Assembly: GCA_932294295.1 (NCBI GenBank)
Contig: OW028580.1
Location: 26,482,896-26,546,895, forward strand
Direction of reading: 5' to 3'
DNA: 64,000 nucleotides
Source of the DNA: Alitta virens
Taxonomy: Eukaryota; Annelida; Polychaeta; Phyllodocida; Nereididae
Below the pieces are notes generated by a model. That model did not search any database and was not told the DNA's origin. It saw nothing but the letters and a program-made list of their open reading frames with translations. The position numbers and the translations under genes were made by a program. Below are positions 41,415 through 53,137 of the stretch, piece by piece (position 1 is the first letter of the stretch; each line of letters begins with the position of its first letter).

Positions 41415-42190
41415 GCCTCTCAGAGAATTGACTATCTCACTAAAATGACAAATTCACGAAATCGTCTGTCTCACGGAATTGACTGTCCCCTGGAAATGAC
41501 TGTCGACTGAGACTGACTGTCTCACGATTCGACCACGGCACGGAATTACTGTCAACTGAGAAGGTACCATCTCACGAAGTTGACACCTCACGAAATGGAC
41601 CATATCATGGAAATTGACAATCCCACGGAATTACTGTCGACTGAGAGGGTACTATCTCACGGAAATTACTGTCGACTGAAAATGTACATCACGGAATGGA
41701 CCACATCACGGAATGGATCATCTCACGGAACTTCCTGTTTACGGAATTCACTGTCCACTGGAATTCACTGTCCACTAGAATTCACTGGCTGATAGAGTTC
41801 ACTATGCGGAATTCACTGTCTACTAGAATTCACTGGCTGTTAGAATTCACTATGCGGAATTCACTGTCTACTGGAATTCACTGGCTGTTAGAATTCACTA
41901 TGCGGAATTCACTGTCTACTGGAATGCACTACACGGAATTCACTGTCCACTAGAATTTACTGGCGGATGAAATTCACTATTTGCTGGAATTCACTTACCA
42001 CTGGAATTCACTGTCTACTACAATTCACTGGCTGATGGAATTCACTACACGGAATTCGCTGACTCCTGGAACTCACTGTATGGTAGAGTTCACTGACGCC
42101 TGGAATTCGCTGCATAATAGAATTCACTAAACTCCTGGAGTTCACCGCTGACTCGAATTCACTGGCCAAAGGAATTCAGTGTCTCCTGGA
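41415..42190 (+). repeat. Minisatellite region after pol
   Basis: The first part (to about 41735) has irregular units such as CACGGAATTACTGTCGACTG with SalI-like and KpnI-like variants. It then passes into the GAATTCACTGTCTACTG array known from 35105-35955. Noncoding. Confidence 0.88.
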
Positions 42191-42199
42191 ACTGACTAG

Positions 42200-42490
42200 C
42201 CTTGGGCATTGCCGCTTGGGCAGCCTAGCAAGGATATGGGAAATAGTCTCAAGGCACGACGGCGACAGCATGCTGAGCTGAGCCCAGACTACAACCAAGT
42301 TAACTGACATTGGCATGTCATGCACCCACGCATGCATCGCACTGCTGGATCCCTTGGATCTTACCTCAAGGGGGAGACATGGTCAGGATGACAAGTAGTC
42401 ATGAGATCCCCACAAACATAGAGCTGTTCTTAGCTTAGGTAAAAATGAGAAATACCCTTGTTTCCTCAGGCTTGTCACCATTTGTCTTAA
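42200..42490 (+). other. Unique 3' segment lost from the A-B unit
   Basis: From GGGCATTGCCGCTTGGGCAG to CTTGCAGCATTGTTGTAGCC. In the A-B unit the same flanks are joined with only a few bases between (about 35955-36005), so roughly 270 bases were deleted there or gained here. Function unknown. Confidence 0.6.
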
Positions 42491-42549
42491 CCTTGCAGCA
42501 TTGTTGTAGCCATTTTTCCTTTTACTCACTGTGCTTCACATATTGATGT

Positions 42550-42765
42550 CACTGAGAATTACTTAGCATGTTAGAATTATCTAACATTTCAGAATTGTTA
42601 AGCATGTCAGAATTATCTGGCATGTCGAGTTACTTAGCATGTTAGAATTATCTAACATTTCAGAATTGTTGAGCATGTCAGAATTATCTGGCATGTCGAG
42701 TTACTTAGCATGTCGAAATTGTCTAACATGTCAGGACTGTTTAGCATGTCAGAATTGTTTATATT
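42550..42765 (+). repeat. TTAGCATGTCAGAATT minisatellite before LTR C
   Basis: Eleven or so diverged 17-19-base units (AGAATTATCTGGCATGTC and relatives), the counterpart of 36045-36205. Confidence 0.8.
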
Positions 42766-42831
42766 GCCAGGCTGATAACTTCTTGATCATCCCCAAGCAC
42801 GCTCCTTGCTGATTGCCATCAATGAGCTAGA

Positions 42832-42847
42832 ATAAGGGGGGGAGTGA
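42832..42847 (+). promoter_or_regulatory. Polypurine tract before LTR C
   Basis: TAAGGGGGGGAGTGA directly before TGTAAAG, the same as before LTR B. Confidence 0.78.
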
Positions 42848-44093
42848 TGTAAAGTGCAGCCCATGGCAAACACTTATTATATGACAGGTGCATTGATTGT
42901 ATGCTCCTCATTACACTTGCCCTAGGCAAAGGATATATGTCAGTTAGAGTAACATGACAGGTGCATTGATTGTATGCTCCTCATTACACTTGCCCTAGGC
43001 AAAGGATATATGTCATATGTCAGTTAGAGTAACATGACAGGTGCATTGATTGTATGCTCCTCATTACACTTGCCCTAGGCAAAGGATATATGTCAGTTAG
43101 AGTTATATGACATTTGCTCTTCATTACACCTGCCCTATGCAGGCCTCTGCTCATGTGACCTAAATGCAGTAGTAGTGTGTGCTCATCACTACATTTTTAG
43201 CTGGTCACTGCTCCACTCACATGTGCCCAGTTGCTTGTTAATTATGCTTAGTCTTAGCTAGCTTAGCCTGCTGCAAGGAATGTTGATTATTAATATTGAT
43301 TATATTGTTAGCATTGATTATATTATTAACATTGATTTTATTATTATTATGTTGTTAACATTGATTATATTATTAATTGATTGACTGTATTATCAATCAA
43401 TTGTCAATTGATGACAAGTATCATTCCTTTTGCTACATATTGATTTATTGTCAGTGCTATGTGAGTGCATTGCCCTGTTAAGATGCCTCACTGTTAAGTC
43501 CTGAATTGTGGGAGGAGCTTACTAATTTTCCCTCCAAAACTTTCCCTCCAAAACTGCTGACCAAGCCAAAGTTGACACTCAGTACAATAGCCCATTGTGA
43601 CTTGAGCTATAAATAGCCTCAGCACAATGCAGAGCTCTGCAGGGGGTCCACTTTTGCTCCATTGTCTTGGTTTCACTAATCCCTGCCAGAATTGGCAGAA
43701 AGATGCTGGTAGCAGCCCTGTTTGGGGGAGGTATCACCCCATGGAATGTAGAGTTTACTGTGTTGTGATTGGTTGATAATTCCCTCTCAGCTCTGCTGGG
43801 GGGAAAACTTCATGAATTGTGTTTTAATACATATACCTTGTGCACATTAAAAAGATCAGTTTTCATTTTGCCAGCTGAGGAAGCAAATCCACTCTTGTGT
43901 TATTTACTTGTACACTTTGGACTCTGAACATATTGTGCTTACTGCACCTTGGACTCTGCCCACTTTGGAACTGGGAGAACTTGACTTGCTTCAAGCTGAG
44001 ATGAGACTCAGTTGAAAGTCTACATTGGACAGTCACTCTGACTCTTGGACTGCAATGCCATTAAACTGGAGTCTTAATGGATGGACTTTTACA
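42848..44093 (+). repeat. LTR C (3' terminal LTR) of element 2
   Basis: 1246 bases, TGTAAAG to TTTTACA. Matches LTR A except for one A-run indel, until about 44010; the last part (TACATTGGACAGTCACTCTG onward) is shorter and diverged. TATAAAT is at 43608-43614. Confidence 0.92.
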
Positions 44094-44560
44094 CCATGAT
44101 AGAATCTGCATGGGCTGCACCACTAATTGCACCCTATTATTCAGGTATCCTTGAGATATTGGCCATTAACAGGAAGACTGTGTCATTCTAGAGTCACGTA
44201 GAGAAGTCAATATATGTCTTCCAAAACCTAGCTACTACTGGTTGTAAAATGATGATTTTTTAATTAAGAAATATAAGATAAAGAAATTTCATTACAGCAG
44301 TCATTGTCTAAATGCTGTTAGTTTAAAGATTAGCAAGCTTTTATGACCAGGTGCCAGAGCAGACATAATGATTAGATGATGAGATCCATGTCATACATTA
44401 CCCCATGGGTAGCCTAACACACAGAGGTCTTCAGGGCTACCCCATAGGTGGGAACCTTACTTGCCTCAGCATTGACACCAACCTCCAATTTAACGACTCC
44501 TGCAATCGCCATCCAGCTGGGATGTAGCTCATGAAGAGTGCCTGTTTAGCAAACTCTGAG
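44094..44560. repeat. Block alpha copy 1, part after element 2 (with SINE 44335-44545)
   Basis: Starts CCATGATAGAATCTGCATGG, which is contiguous with GTCCCAATTA in alpha copy 2 (54301-54330). A minus-strand SINE copy fills 44335-44545 (tail TTTTATGACCAGGTGCCAGA, core TACCCCATGGGTAGC, GCCATCCAGCTGGGATGTAG), with an extra internal repeat of the ACCCCATAGGTGGGA core. Confidence 0.82.
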
Positions 44561-44574
44561 AGCATTATGCTACG

Positions 44575-45885
44575 CCTAAAAAAAAAAACAGATTATAGTG
44601 GGGAGCCACCTGGGTTAGGAGAGGATGAAGGAAATCCATGCAAGGGACACCTTCCAATAGTCTGGAGTTAATGATTAAATACAGTACTGTCATTTGCAAA
44701 TTGGGTTTGATTTATTGCTTGCATTATTGTGCTGCTCTATACTCTCAATGAAAAGATTTGACTGAAACCTTTGAACATTGCTTTGAACCTATTTAGTATT
44801 GTGATGGATAGTTACAACATGACACAATTACAGATTTAAAACAACATTTTTAATTTTGATGTAAAAATGCATTACATAAAGGAGTAAATTTTTTCTAATG
44901 TCCATTTTTGGCCATCTATCAAAAACTCTGCTTGGGGCCAGCTTTTTGTATGATGAAGATCCTCAGAAAAAAATTGTGAAAGATCTGGTGACAATGTACC
45001 TCCTTGTGGAACTCTATCAATTGACAGATTGTAACTGTATTCCATTAGTGACAGATGGACTTGAGTGAATTGTGATGGAAGTTTCAAGTTAGAAATATTA
45101 TGAAAAGAGTGCAACATAACTACAAGAAATAGGCTTGTCTTTTTTTATACTCATGCTGGCTCCTGCTCGACTTATCCAGCTAGTATAGCTTTAATTATTA
45201 TATAGTTTAATCATACAATATTTGTGTGATTGATGAGTATTGTAGCAAAACTACATCAGATATTTTATCACATGCCATTATACCAGCTTCTGACTGTTAA
45301 TTAGAAGAAATGAAAAAGCAATTTTATATTTATTTTGCAAATAGGATTATCTCAAACTTTAGCTTAAGTGCTGATTACATGACATTCTTTGTATGCTGGT
45401 AGCAGTCGCCCAATAACAACTAACTGTTGTTAAAATGGTACCACATCCTGGTCCTTGACTGGAAGCACATTCATAGCTGTTCCAATAGAATTAATTGAAT
45501 TATGGCTGCCAGACCTAAGAAAATGAGTTCTTAAACATTCATTTCATTCAAACATTAAACAGTGCTGCATTTTAATCAGCATGCTCCCAGCTTTCTTGTT
45601 AACAATTTGGCACGTTTTTATAACTTTGTGTTTATCAAGCAAATATTAGGAAGTTTTGAATGCACAGTCACAAACATGCCTCAATTAGAATTTCTTCTTG
45701 AATAAAGAAATTATGTTTTTTCATGGTTTCTTATTTCTCTGTTGCCTTAATGATAAGGTAAATATATTTTTAGATCCAAAATGTTTACCTATCTTTAATA
45801 ACCAGAGCACAAATAGGATTAGTTATTTAGCAATAGATGGTTCCATAAAAGCTAGGTTCCACTCTTGTATATAACAAGAAAATTC
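44575..45885. repeat. Block beta copy 1
   Basis: Collinear with 57430-58830 and 62590-63930: GGGGAGCCACCTGGGTTAGG, then GGACACCTTCC/AATAGTCTGGAGT, the coding-like motif, AATGGTACCACATCCTGGTC and CATTCATAGCTGTTCC blocks in the same order. It ends where alpha copy 2 begins, so alpha-beta behaves as one tandemly duplicated unit. Confidence 0.8.
44872..45117 (-). other. Coding-like segment, beta copy 1
   Basis: 82-codon frame with MEYSYNLSIDRVPQGGTLSP, continuing DLSQFFSEDLHHTKSWPQ and FLIDGQKWTLEK. The QGGTLSP core is shared, in frame, with 31329-31529, 57890-57990 and 63020-63110. A possible relic of reverse transcriptase. It has an ATG, but there is no evidence that it is expressed. Confidence 0.35.
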
Positions 45886-46085
45886 TTTAAAAAAAGAAGT
45901 ATTGATATCTGGCAAAGTGAACAATATTAGCAGTAGCTGTCAATGTACATGATATTGGGACCTTGGAGAATCTTCTGATGGCTCCATGATGGCAACTAAG
46001 CAGATAAGTTAGTGTTGAATGGTCCATGTATACTGCTAATATTGTTCACGTTGCCAGATATCTACAGATTCTTTTTTAAAAATAA
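45885..46085. repeat. Foldback repeat of about 200 bp at the alpha copy 2 start
   Basis: GATATCTGGCAAAGTGAACA with AATATTAGCAGTA (45904-45936) recurs inverted at 46033-46066 (TACTGCTAATATTGTTCACG, then TTGCCAGATATC). Only the left arm is present in alpha copy 1 (25958-25990), where the right arm is replaced by other sequence. It may be a small inverted-repeat transposon. Confidence 0.55.
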
Positions 46086-47599
46086 AATAAAAACATTTCT
46101 GAGCTGGATTCGAACCACTATCAGTACAATGTCACTCACATTGTCAAGCGCCTTATGCACTGCACCATCAAATCGAGTTAAGAAATCTTTTTTTTTTTCA
46201 AGTATAGGCTCGGTGTTCTATAAATAGCTCGCCTGAGCAGTGTACAAGTGATGTGTTTACTTTCTTTACTGCAGTAATACTCCATAGTTACAAGTTCAAT
46301 TATGCCTAAATCTTAATTAAACTTTGGAAGTTGTAACCAAGGATTTACACCCAAAATTAAGGTGAATACTGCCTAGGTTAGTTGTGCATGAGCCTGTCTG
46401 GGTCAAATACATTAAAATAAGTGAAGAGGCCCCCGACGAGTTCTTCATACTGAACAACCAATCAAATCAAAGAGTCTGCAAGACTACCCCACCTGGGTCC
46501 TTGACCTGATTATTTTCACCCAAAAAACCAAGTGTTCGTAATAATACCTGGCATTGATAACAAACCATATCAGCTACAGATCTATTGTGTCATAGGTCTA
46601 GACGCCAGATATAAAAAACAAAAAGAAATAGTTTTTATAAAAATGTGCGCCTTTGTCAGAATATTAGTTGCACAGAAAAGATGGAATTGCAAAAGAAATT
46701 GGAAAGGAAAACAAGTTTAAAATGTGCACCTCTATTAACAATAACAATATATAAGTGAAAAATTATAATAATGTGCACCTTTTGCAAAGGGAAAAACAAA
46801 ACACTAGAAAAAAATTATAGTAGTGAAAAAGCTTGCACCTATATTAAGCCCCAAAAAACATCAAGAGTAGTAAAAAAAAAACGAAAATACCTTTGTTGCT
46901 AAATTTGTTGCACCAATTTTCTTGCTTTTATCCCCTACTTACTTTGTCTGATCACGCGCAGTGTGCATGCTCTCCTTAAGACAAAGGCAATAAAGAAGGT
47001 TTCCAATTTACTACGAAATGAAGGGTTCTTTTATCACAGTGAGTAAAACATAGCACTACACTATTTCTTCCAAGAGTTGCACAAGAAAAAGTGGACCATA
47101 CTACTTATCTGTCTTACTTTAGTTTCTTTCCTTCAATTCTTATCTAACCTGAAGTTCTTATCTACTGCATATCTCTAGATTCTGTTCTTTTCTCTTATCA
47201 ACACGATTCAGGTGTTAAACAAGGAGATGTCTTACCTCAACTCATTAGCCTTACAAAGTAAAGTAAGCAGAATAAACTTAACTCCAAACATGTAATGTAT
47301 GCTCTCGCATAATAATTTCTGCATTTCTCAGATGTGTTGTGCTTGAAGTTCACTCTTTGGGGTTTATGTTAAATATCAAAATCTTCAAAAGTGAAATATG
47401 GGAAAAAAAGTCATGTCTGTAACAATTTCGAACCTTGCCATTCTAAGACCTCTTGGTGATAGACATAGGCTTCTACATCAATATTCAAATGAACGTTCAA
47501 CTGTAGAGCTCTATTCAGAGCAGTAACAAATACCTGAAGATGCAACAAGCCCCAAAAGACCATTATTTATTAAAAAAAAAATATATATATGAGTACTTT

Positions 47600-47820
47600 T
47601 ATTATGGCTTCTGCGTGTGTGGGTGGGTGGACTATAGCTTTACATCCTATATTTCTGCACCTGTTGGGCTAATTAGGACAGGCAGAGACCATGGCAATGA
47701 GACGAAGGATGAAACAGCCATCAAACTTAGGCTCGACCGGGAATCGAACCCGGAACCCAGTGGTTGGAAGCCCAACGTGCTACCACTGAGCTAGGTCCCT
47801 ATCACTGGCTTCTGCATGTA
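47600..47820 (-). repeat. Second tRNA-derived SINE family, better preserved copy
   Basis: The minus strand has ACCTAGCTCAGTGGTAGCAC (A box) and CCGGGTTCGATTCCCGG (B box with a perfect 5-base T stem). The D arm lacks two bases of the usual form and the acceptor ends do not pair. Partner of 28120-28330. Confidence 0.68.
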
Positions 47821-49171
47821 TAGCTTGCCTAGTTGGTATTACGATAGATATCAGGATGTGTTTAAATAGTGGTAACTATTTTGACTAACAAAGTCGAGTC
47901 TGAACGGTAATTTTAAGATGTACTCTACTCTGTAATTATACCTTAATTTGCTTGTTAAATAAATTCATGGTCACAATTTCAGACATAAAAAAATTCTGCC
48001 CCAGAAATATTTGCTGTGACCTTGTGCCGGCCTTCCTTGTCTGTTAAAGTGTCTTTTACTTTTCAGACTTTTTTGGATCTCACTCACTTTGGTTAAAAAA
48101 TCAATCCATCTCTCTTGGATCGACAGACCAAATACAACCCTGACAGTCTCTATTCTTCAGGTGGCCCTAGAAGTTATAAATCACTGGGAAATGTAGAAAA
48201 TCCATCAGTATAAACACTACTTTGCTTTTTAATAAGAGCAGAAAGCAAAAAAGACAATACAGAGACCGTTCATTAGGTTTGTCATGATGAATTGCCCATG
48301 CTGGAGTAATTCTATGTGTTTGGCACTTCATATAAATTAGTTGCCCGAGTAATTAATCTTTGTGGTGCGTCTGGTTTGCAATTATTCAGAACAATGTAAA
48401 TGACCATTCATTATTTGATTGCAGTTTATGATTCATGCACAAAAAGTGTAAACAATAAATCAATATTGATATTTGTTTTCTTATGCAATGGGAGCCCATT
48501 TTGTCATCTAACTCCTTGCTGTTTCCCAATTATAAATTTTTTGGTTATTTAATCGATATCCTGGAAACATGATTTCATATACATTTTAAAACACAAAAAA
48601 AAATTACAACCATTATTATCTTATATTTAACGTATGTGAATGGTTAAATTGTGACAGAATATACATTTCAATTAGTTGAAAGACAAATTAAAATTCAATT
48701 TTATAATGGCACTCTATAGGAATCCTGCAGGGAACTAGCTTCACCAATATCACACGATTTTAGTAATACACAAAATTCTTGCAGATCATTGCTCATGGAT
48801 ATTTTCAAAAATAGATTCTAATGTAAACTGTCAAAGAAATTTCTTTTCATGTGAAGACACTCAGCTTGTATGTAATTATAAATGACTATATAAGGAAGGT
48901 TGTAAGCAGATGCCAACATTTTTAACAAAACAAATTAACAAAATTAATGAAATTAATTTCAGTTGTCACGCAAGCATTACTGGGTTAACAAAACCTTCTT
49001 TTAATCATCTGTGCTTTGTCTCAAAACCATATTGAAAATTTACAATGTTAGAACGAGAAAACTTAAATATAAGTGTCGTATAATTTATTCTTATTTCCAA
49101 GGCTGGCTGAAAAGTTAGGGTACTACACTATTCGTGAAAATAATTTCATTTCAATGTTATTCTAGTTTACA

Positions 49172-49543
49172 TAACATAACATAACATAACATAATATTTA
49201 TTAGTCACAGAGTGAAATTTTGATCTCTGACACATAAAATGTTAAACAATGTTAAACATTCATCAACATAATGGATCTCTACACGAAGGTGTTTTCAAAT
49301 TGCTGAGTCCTCAAACTTGGCACCCTTAACCTTCGTCCACTTGGCAGCATAATGTATTCCCCATTTAAGGGGTGATCACTGTCTTTCAAAATGTTCTTTG
49401 CCAAGCTTTGAACTCTTTTGTTATAGATAAGCTCATTACATTAAATTAAAGAGGAATCAGCAATTTTTCCACATAACTTGTATGGCCGGTTCAGATCTTT
49501 CTTCAATGCTTGGGTTAGTAAACCATTGAAAGCAGCACTGTTG
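49172..49543 (-). mobile_element. 5'-truncated non-LTR retrotransposon fragment
   Basis: Present only in alpha copy 2; alpha copy 1 reads straight through (AGTTTACA|TATTTTGTTC, 29692-29709). The minus strand encodes KDSDHPLNGEYIMLPSGRRL, then RVPSLRTQQFENTFV and a stop, a recognisable C-terminal end of a CR1-like/L2-like reverse transcriptase. It ends in a GTTAT-type tandem tail (plus strand 49171-49196). No clear target duplication. It inserted after the alpha duplication, or was lost from copy 1. Confidence 0.75.
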
Positions 49544-50164
49544 TATTTTGTTGTGTATAAAACAACATCTATAAATCAAATTATCATATGATTACACCAC
49601 AATAACCCCTACATTTCTATTTCAATGTTACAGCAAACCATTACTATTCACAGATGAACTGAAGTTACTCCTATCTACATTTGTCCTGAAATGAAACAGT
49701 TTTCTCCTCAGTCAAAAAACATGACCATAAAATAGACATCAATTATATGTTACGACAGCAAAGAGATAACGTTTTCCTTATGCATCATTGTCCATAGAGT
49801 GTCTAGACACATTGTGTTGGTCCGCTTGTCGATACCTACCCAAAGTTACACAATAAACCTATTATATATGGTCAGTTACCTCATAATTCACACTTCTTAT
49901 CAGTTTCCTGCTTATATTGATATTCCAGTGGTCATGCATCAATGTAAGAATAGGAAAGTCCCATGTGTTTGTGTCAAAGGGTGGGAGGAAGACCAGTAAT
50001 TCATTGGCATATTTTTCACTTGAGAGATGAATGGTGACACCAAAATATTGGAAAAGCTTTCATCTTGATGGTGTTCTGAAAGTTTTTTTGTTCTGAGGTT
50101 TTGTTGATGAAGTCCAGAGAGCTAAAGTTATGGAATAAAGAATATTTTGTTTTTGTAAAGTTTG

Positions 50165-50545
50165 TAGCTGTACATATATATCAACAAAATCTTCTAAGTA
50201 CAAGCCTTACCAGCTTACGGGGGTCGGTCATTTGAAGTAGTTGCACCAAAGCTCTGGAACGACTTGCCCCCATTTATTCAAGGCAGCATTTGACATCTGA
50301 ACTCGGACAATGTGTTTTATTGACTGTGTTTTTAACTTCAATTTATAACTTTTGGATTTTAAAGACTTTACATTCTACAATTTTGAAATTTATGATTTTG
50401 AAGACTTCATAACTTTATCATTTTTTTATAATTTAATATTTTTTATATCTACTATATCTTTTATTTTGTAAAGTGCATTAGAATTTGTTTTATTCAGATA
50501 ATGCACTATAAATATTCAATAAAATAATAATAATAATAATATTAA
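50165..50545 (+). mobile_element. CR1/L2-like 3' end, second copy with deletions
   Basis: Counterpart of 30320-30750. It keeps a worn YG...SFEVVAPKLWNDLP-like block, the AGTGCATTA/TAATGCACT stem and an AATAATAAT tail. It lacks about 45 bases after the coding block. Confidence 0.65.
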
Positions 50546-51769
50546 TCAAACCCAGGTATTCATTATTTTTTCACAATGTATCCTTAGTCTGGTGGTTTCC
50601 TGATTGTCATGTTCAATTAATTTTCAATCTCAATAAATTTAATATGATTATCAAGAGTTGACATATTCAGTGAACCTTGCAGGTCAAATTTAAATTTGGA
50701 CTCCCCTGATTTAATTGAATTTGGCATGCAGTTTGGACATATGCAAACAATTTAAAAAAAAATAACAGAAAAAAAATTAGCAATTTAAGTTTTGAATGTT
50801 CTATCAAGTTTGATGCGAGTTTTGCTAAAGGTCAACCTAGTCAATGTTTATTGTTTATGGGTAAACATCCAAAAATATGCTGTAGTGTATTTTCATGACT
50901 ATGCAGATCAGTGTGAAATTTGATGTAATCATCATTTTCATTAGACAACATATCAAAACTGAGCATCAGTCAAAACATGAAACTGTTTATGCGGCACTGA
51001 CATAATTTGAAAATACCATTACTTCCTGTTTTATCCTAAAAATATTTCAGCCTGTCACATATATTTTCTTTATTTTTTTGTCTTGTTACATTGAAGACCT
51101 CTTGATAATCCAATTTTAGTTGCTTATTAGTTACAAGGGTAGGCATTGATAATCATTACCATATAAGGAGCAGGGCTCTGGGGAAAATCAGGTGACAATG
51201 TTCCTCCCTGGAGGACTCCATCCAGTGACAGATTGTCAATGTATTTCTCAGATGATGAATAGGCTTGAGTGGGAGGGAATATAAGGTTAATCTTGCCATG
51301 TGAAGAGAATATAGTGTCAGTGAAGTGTCATAGCCTCCAGCAGCCTCTTATGTACCCTGAATTTAACACAAGGAACCCACGTTTTCTTTCTTCGTTTGCT
51401 TAATAGAAACATGTTGCAGAGATTTCAAAGTCATAATAACTAAACAAGATATCTACCAAAAACTAACTATTTGACTATGGCTATGAGAGTTTAACCTGGT
51501 GATATCTTCTCGAATATTTTATTTTTCTGACAAATAAGGGAAATAAGATTCTTACCTGTCAAATGTTATTTGTTTAGGTGCTGTGTGTTGGTATTGCTAG
51601 TGTTATGATGGTACTAGAGCTGTTGATATTATTTGTTGGACACTTATTACTTATGTTTTTTTCAATAAATCAATATGAAATTAAAAAAACTTCTGCTAAA
51701 ATAGAATAACTTTTGCTATGATAATACTATGACTGAATACCGTATCTCATGTTTGATACAGTATCTTAT

Positions 51770-52090
51770 CTTATCTATTATATTATATTATATTATATTA
51801 TATTATATTATATTATATTATATTATCTCATCTCATCTCATCTCATCTCATCTCATCTCATCTCCTCTTCTCTTATCTTATCTTATCTTATCTTATCTTA
51901 TCTTATCTTATCTTATCTTATCTTCTTATCTTCTTATCTTGTCATCTTATCTTATCATATCATATCTCATCTCATCTCATCTCATCTCATCTCATCTCAT
52001 CTCATCTCATCTCATCTCATCTCATCTCATCTCATCTCATCTCATCTCATCTCATCTCATCTCATCTCATCTTATCTTATCTTATCTACC
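51770..52090. repeat. Pentanucleotide microsatellite block
   Basis: Successive blocks of TTATA, TCTCA, TCTTA and again about 22 units of TCTCA, each a one-base variant of the last. A 320-base array; protein frames through it are artefacts. Confidence 0.95.
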
Positions 52091-52459
52091 TATGTGATGT
52101 ATTAAACCACATTTAAACCACTCTGTCTCATATATATTTCAAATCTAAAAGAAACACTGACAGATATCTTGTTTCCAATACTGATGTTAGATCCCACTCC
52201 AGTGCCATGTAACCCTGTCCTTATGTGACACCATTAGAGACTGGCAATAGACATGTTAACATTGTTGACTTCCAGCAGTTAATTTGGTTGAGTGCTCGGG
52301 TTTGTTATGTCAGGTCTCGATGCAATGACACTGCAAATAAACCAGATAAACACTGACAGAATGACAATCTATGTGGAGTTCACAGAGTTCAAATCCACAA
52401 GGAAGATAAATTGATATGGAAGTGTGTGCAGCCTTCTAAGGCAAGTTCTTGCTGCTAAC

Positions 52460-52690
52460 GAAGGTTGATTGATGAAGTGAGAGAGAGGAGGTGTCCGCCC
52501 TGTTACACATTTACCCCATGGGTGGGATCTTGTGCTTGCCAGCATAGACACCAGGTACAAGAGACCGCCAATTTATGGTATATTCTGAATGACATCATTC
52601 AGTAAGGGTGCCCTGGCCCGGATTGAACCTGGGTCCTTCAGAGGAGACGGCAAGTGTCTTACCACTGGACCACACAGCTGCATAGCAAAC
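52460..52690 (-). repeat. tRNA-derived SINE, near full length
   Basis: The minus strand begins with CTGTGTGGTCCAGTGGTAAG (A box) and GGACCCAGGTTCAATCCGGG (B box), then the core with CCACCCATGGGGTAAATGTG and the GGTTGATTGATGAAGTGAGA-type end. The best copy for defining head-to-core order. Confidence 0.72.
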
Positions 52691-53090
52691 CTCTCTGAGT
52701 CATATGTTTTACCAATAAGTAGACTGACGTCCAAGAATGTCATATCGATTTTACCATTAACAAAGCCATATGTGACCATTAACAGTCATCCTGAGGAGTT
52801 TTTGTTTTCAAGGCATACCTTGGAAAAGCATACGGCTCTGAACTTATTAGCTCTGTGACGGTGGCTATGCACTGCCCTCCAAGAATCTAAGACATGCACT
52901 TGAGCATGTACACTGCGGTCCAAACTGTAATGGTTTTTTCTGATAAGTGATGTCTCTTTTACTGTTTCGCATTCTCACACAATATTGGATAAAGAAGACA
53001 CATAATGGCATCCGACTTCTTGATTGCAAGAGTTCCTTTAAATGTAATATTAGGTATTACTTAGTATAAGCATAATACATTACTTTGTAC

Positions 53091-53094
<4 letters not shown>

Positions 53095-53134
<40 letters not shown>
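53095..53134. repeat. (TA)n dinucleotide repeat
   Basis: About 19 TA units at the right end of the copy-2-only segment. Confidence 0.9.

Positions 53135-53137
<3 letters not shown>

Larger units (their letters stand above)
33488..44093 (+). mobile_element. Composite Ty3/Gypsy element 2 with three LTRs
   Basis: A 10.6-kb insertion flanked by CCAT on both sides (33484-33487 and 44094-44097). Order: LTR A, primer-binding site, deleted unit with a pol-tail remnant and minisatellites, polypurine tract, truncated LTR B, gag C-terminal part, full pol, minisatellites, polypurine tract, LTR C. Alpha copy 2 preserves the unoccupied site at about 54312, which proves the insertion limits. It is related to Gypsy element 1 (same primer-binding site, same frameshift heptamer, collinear Pol) but clearly another subfamily, with much longer LTRs and a long minisatellite 3' region. 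Confidence 0.92.
51680..53135. other. 1.45-kb segment found only in alpha copy 2
   Basis: The flanks join directly in alpha copy 1 (AATATGAAAT then ATATGATTTCATTCGC, 31877-31900). The segment begins with ATTAAAAAAACTTCTGC. It contains two microsatellite blocks, a SINE (52460-52690) and unrelated single-copy sequence, and ends in a TA-dinucleotide run. No transposon ends are evident; copy 1 may instead have lost it. Confidence 0.65.

Noticed and set aside
47725..47800. Possible tRNA gene on the minus strand
   Set aside because: The T arm is perfect but the D arm is short and the acceptor stem does not pair; sits in a SINE body.
51729..52105. Two frames of about 120 codons
   Set aside because: Translation of TTATA/TCTCA pentanucleotide arrays.
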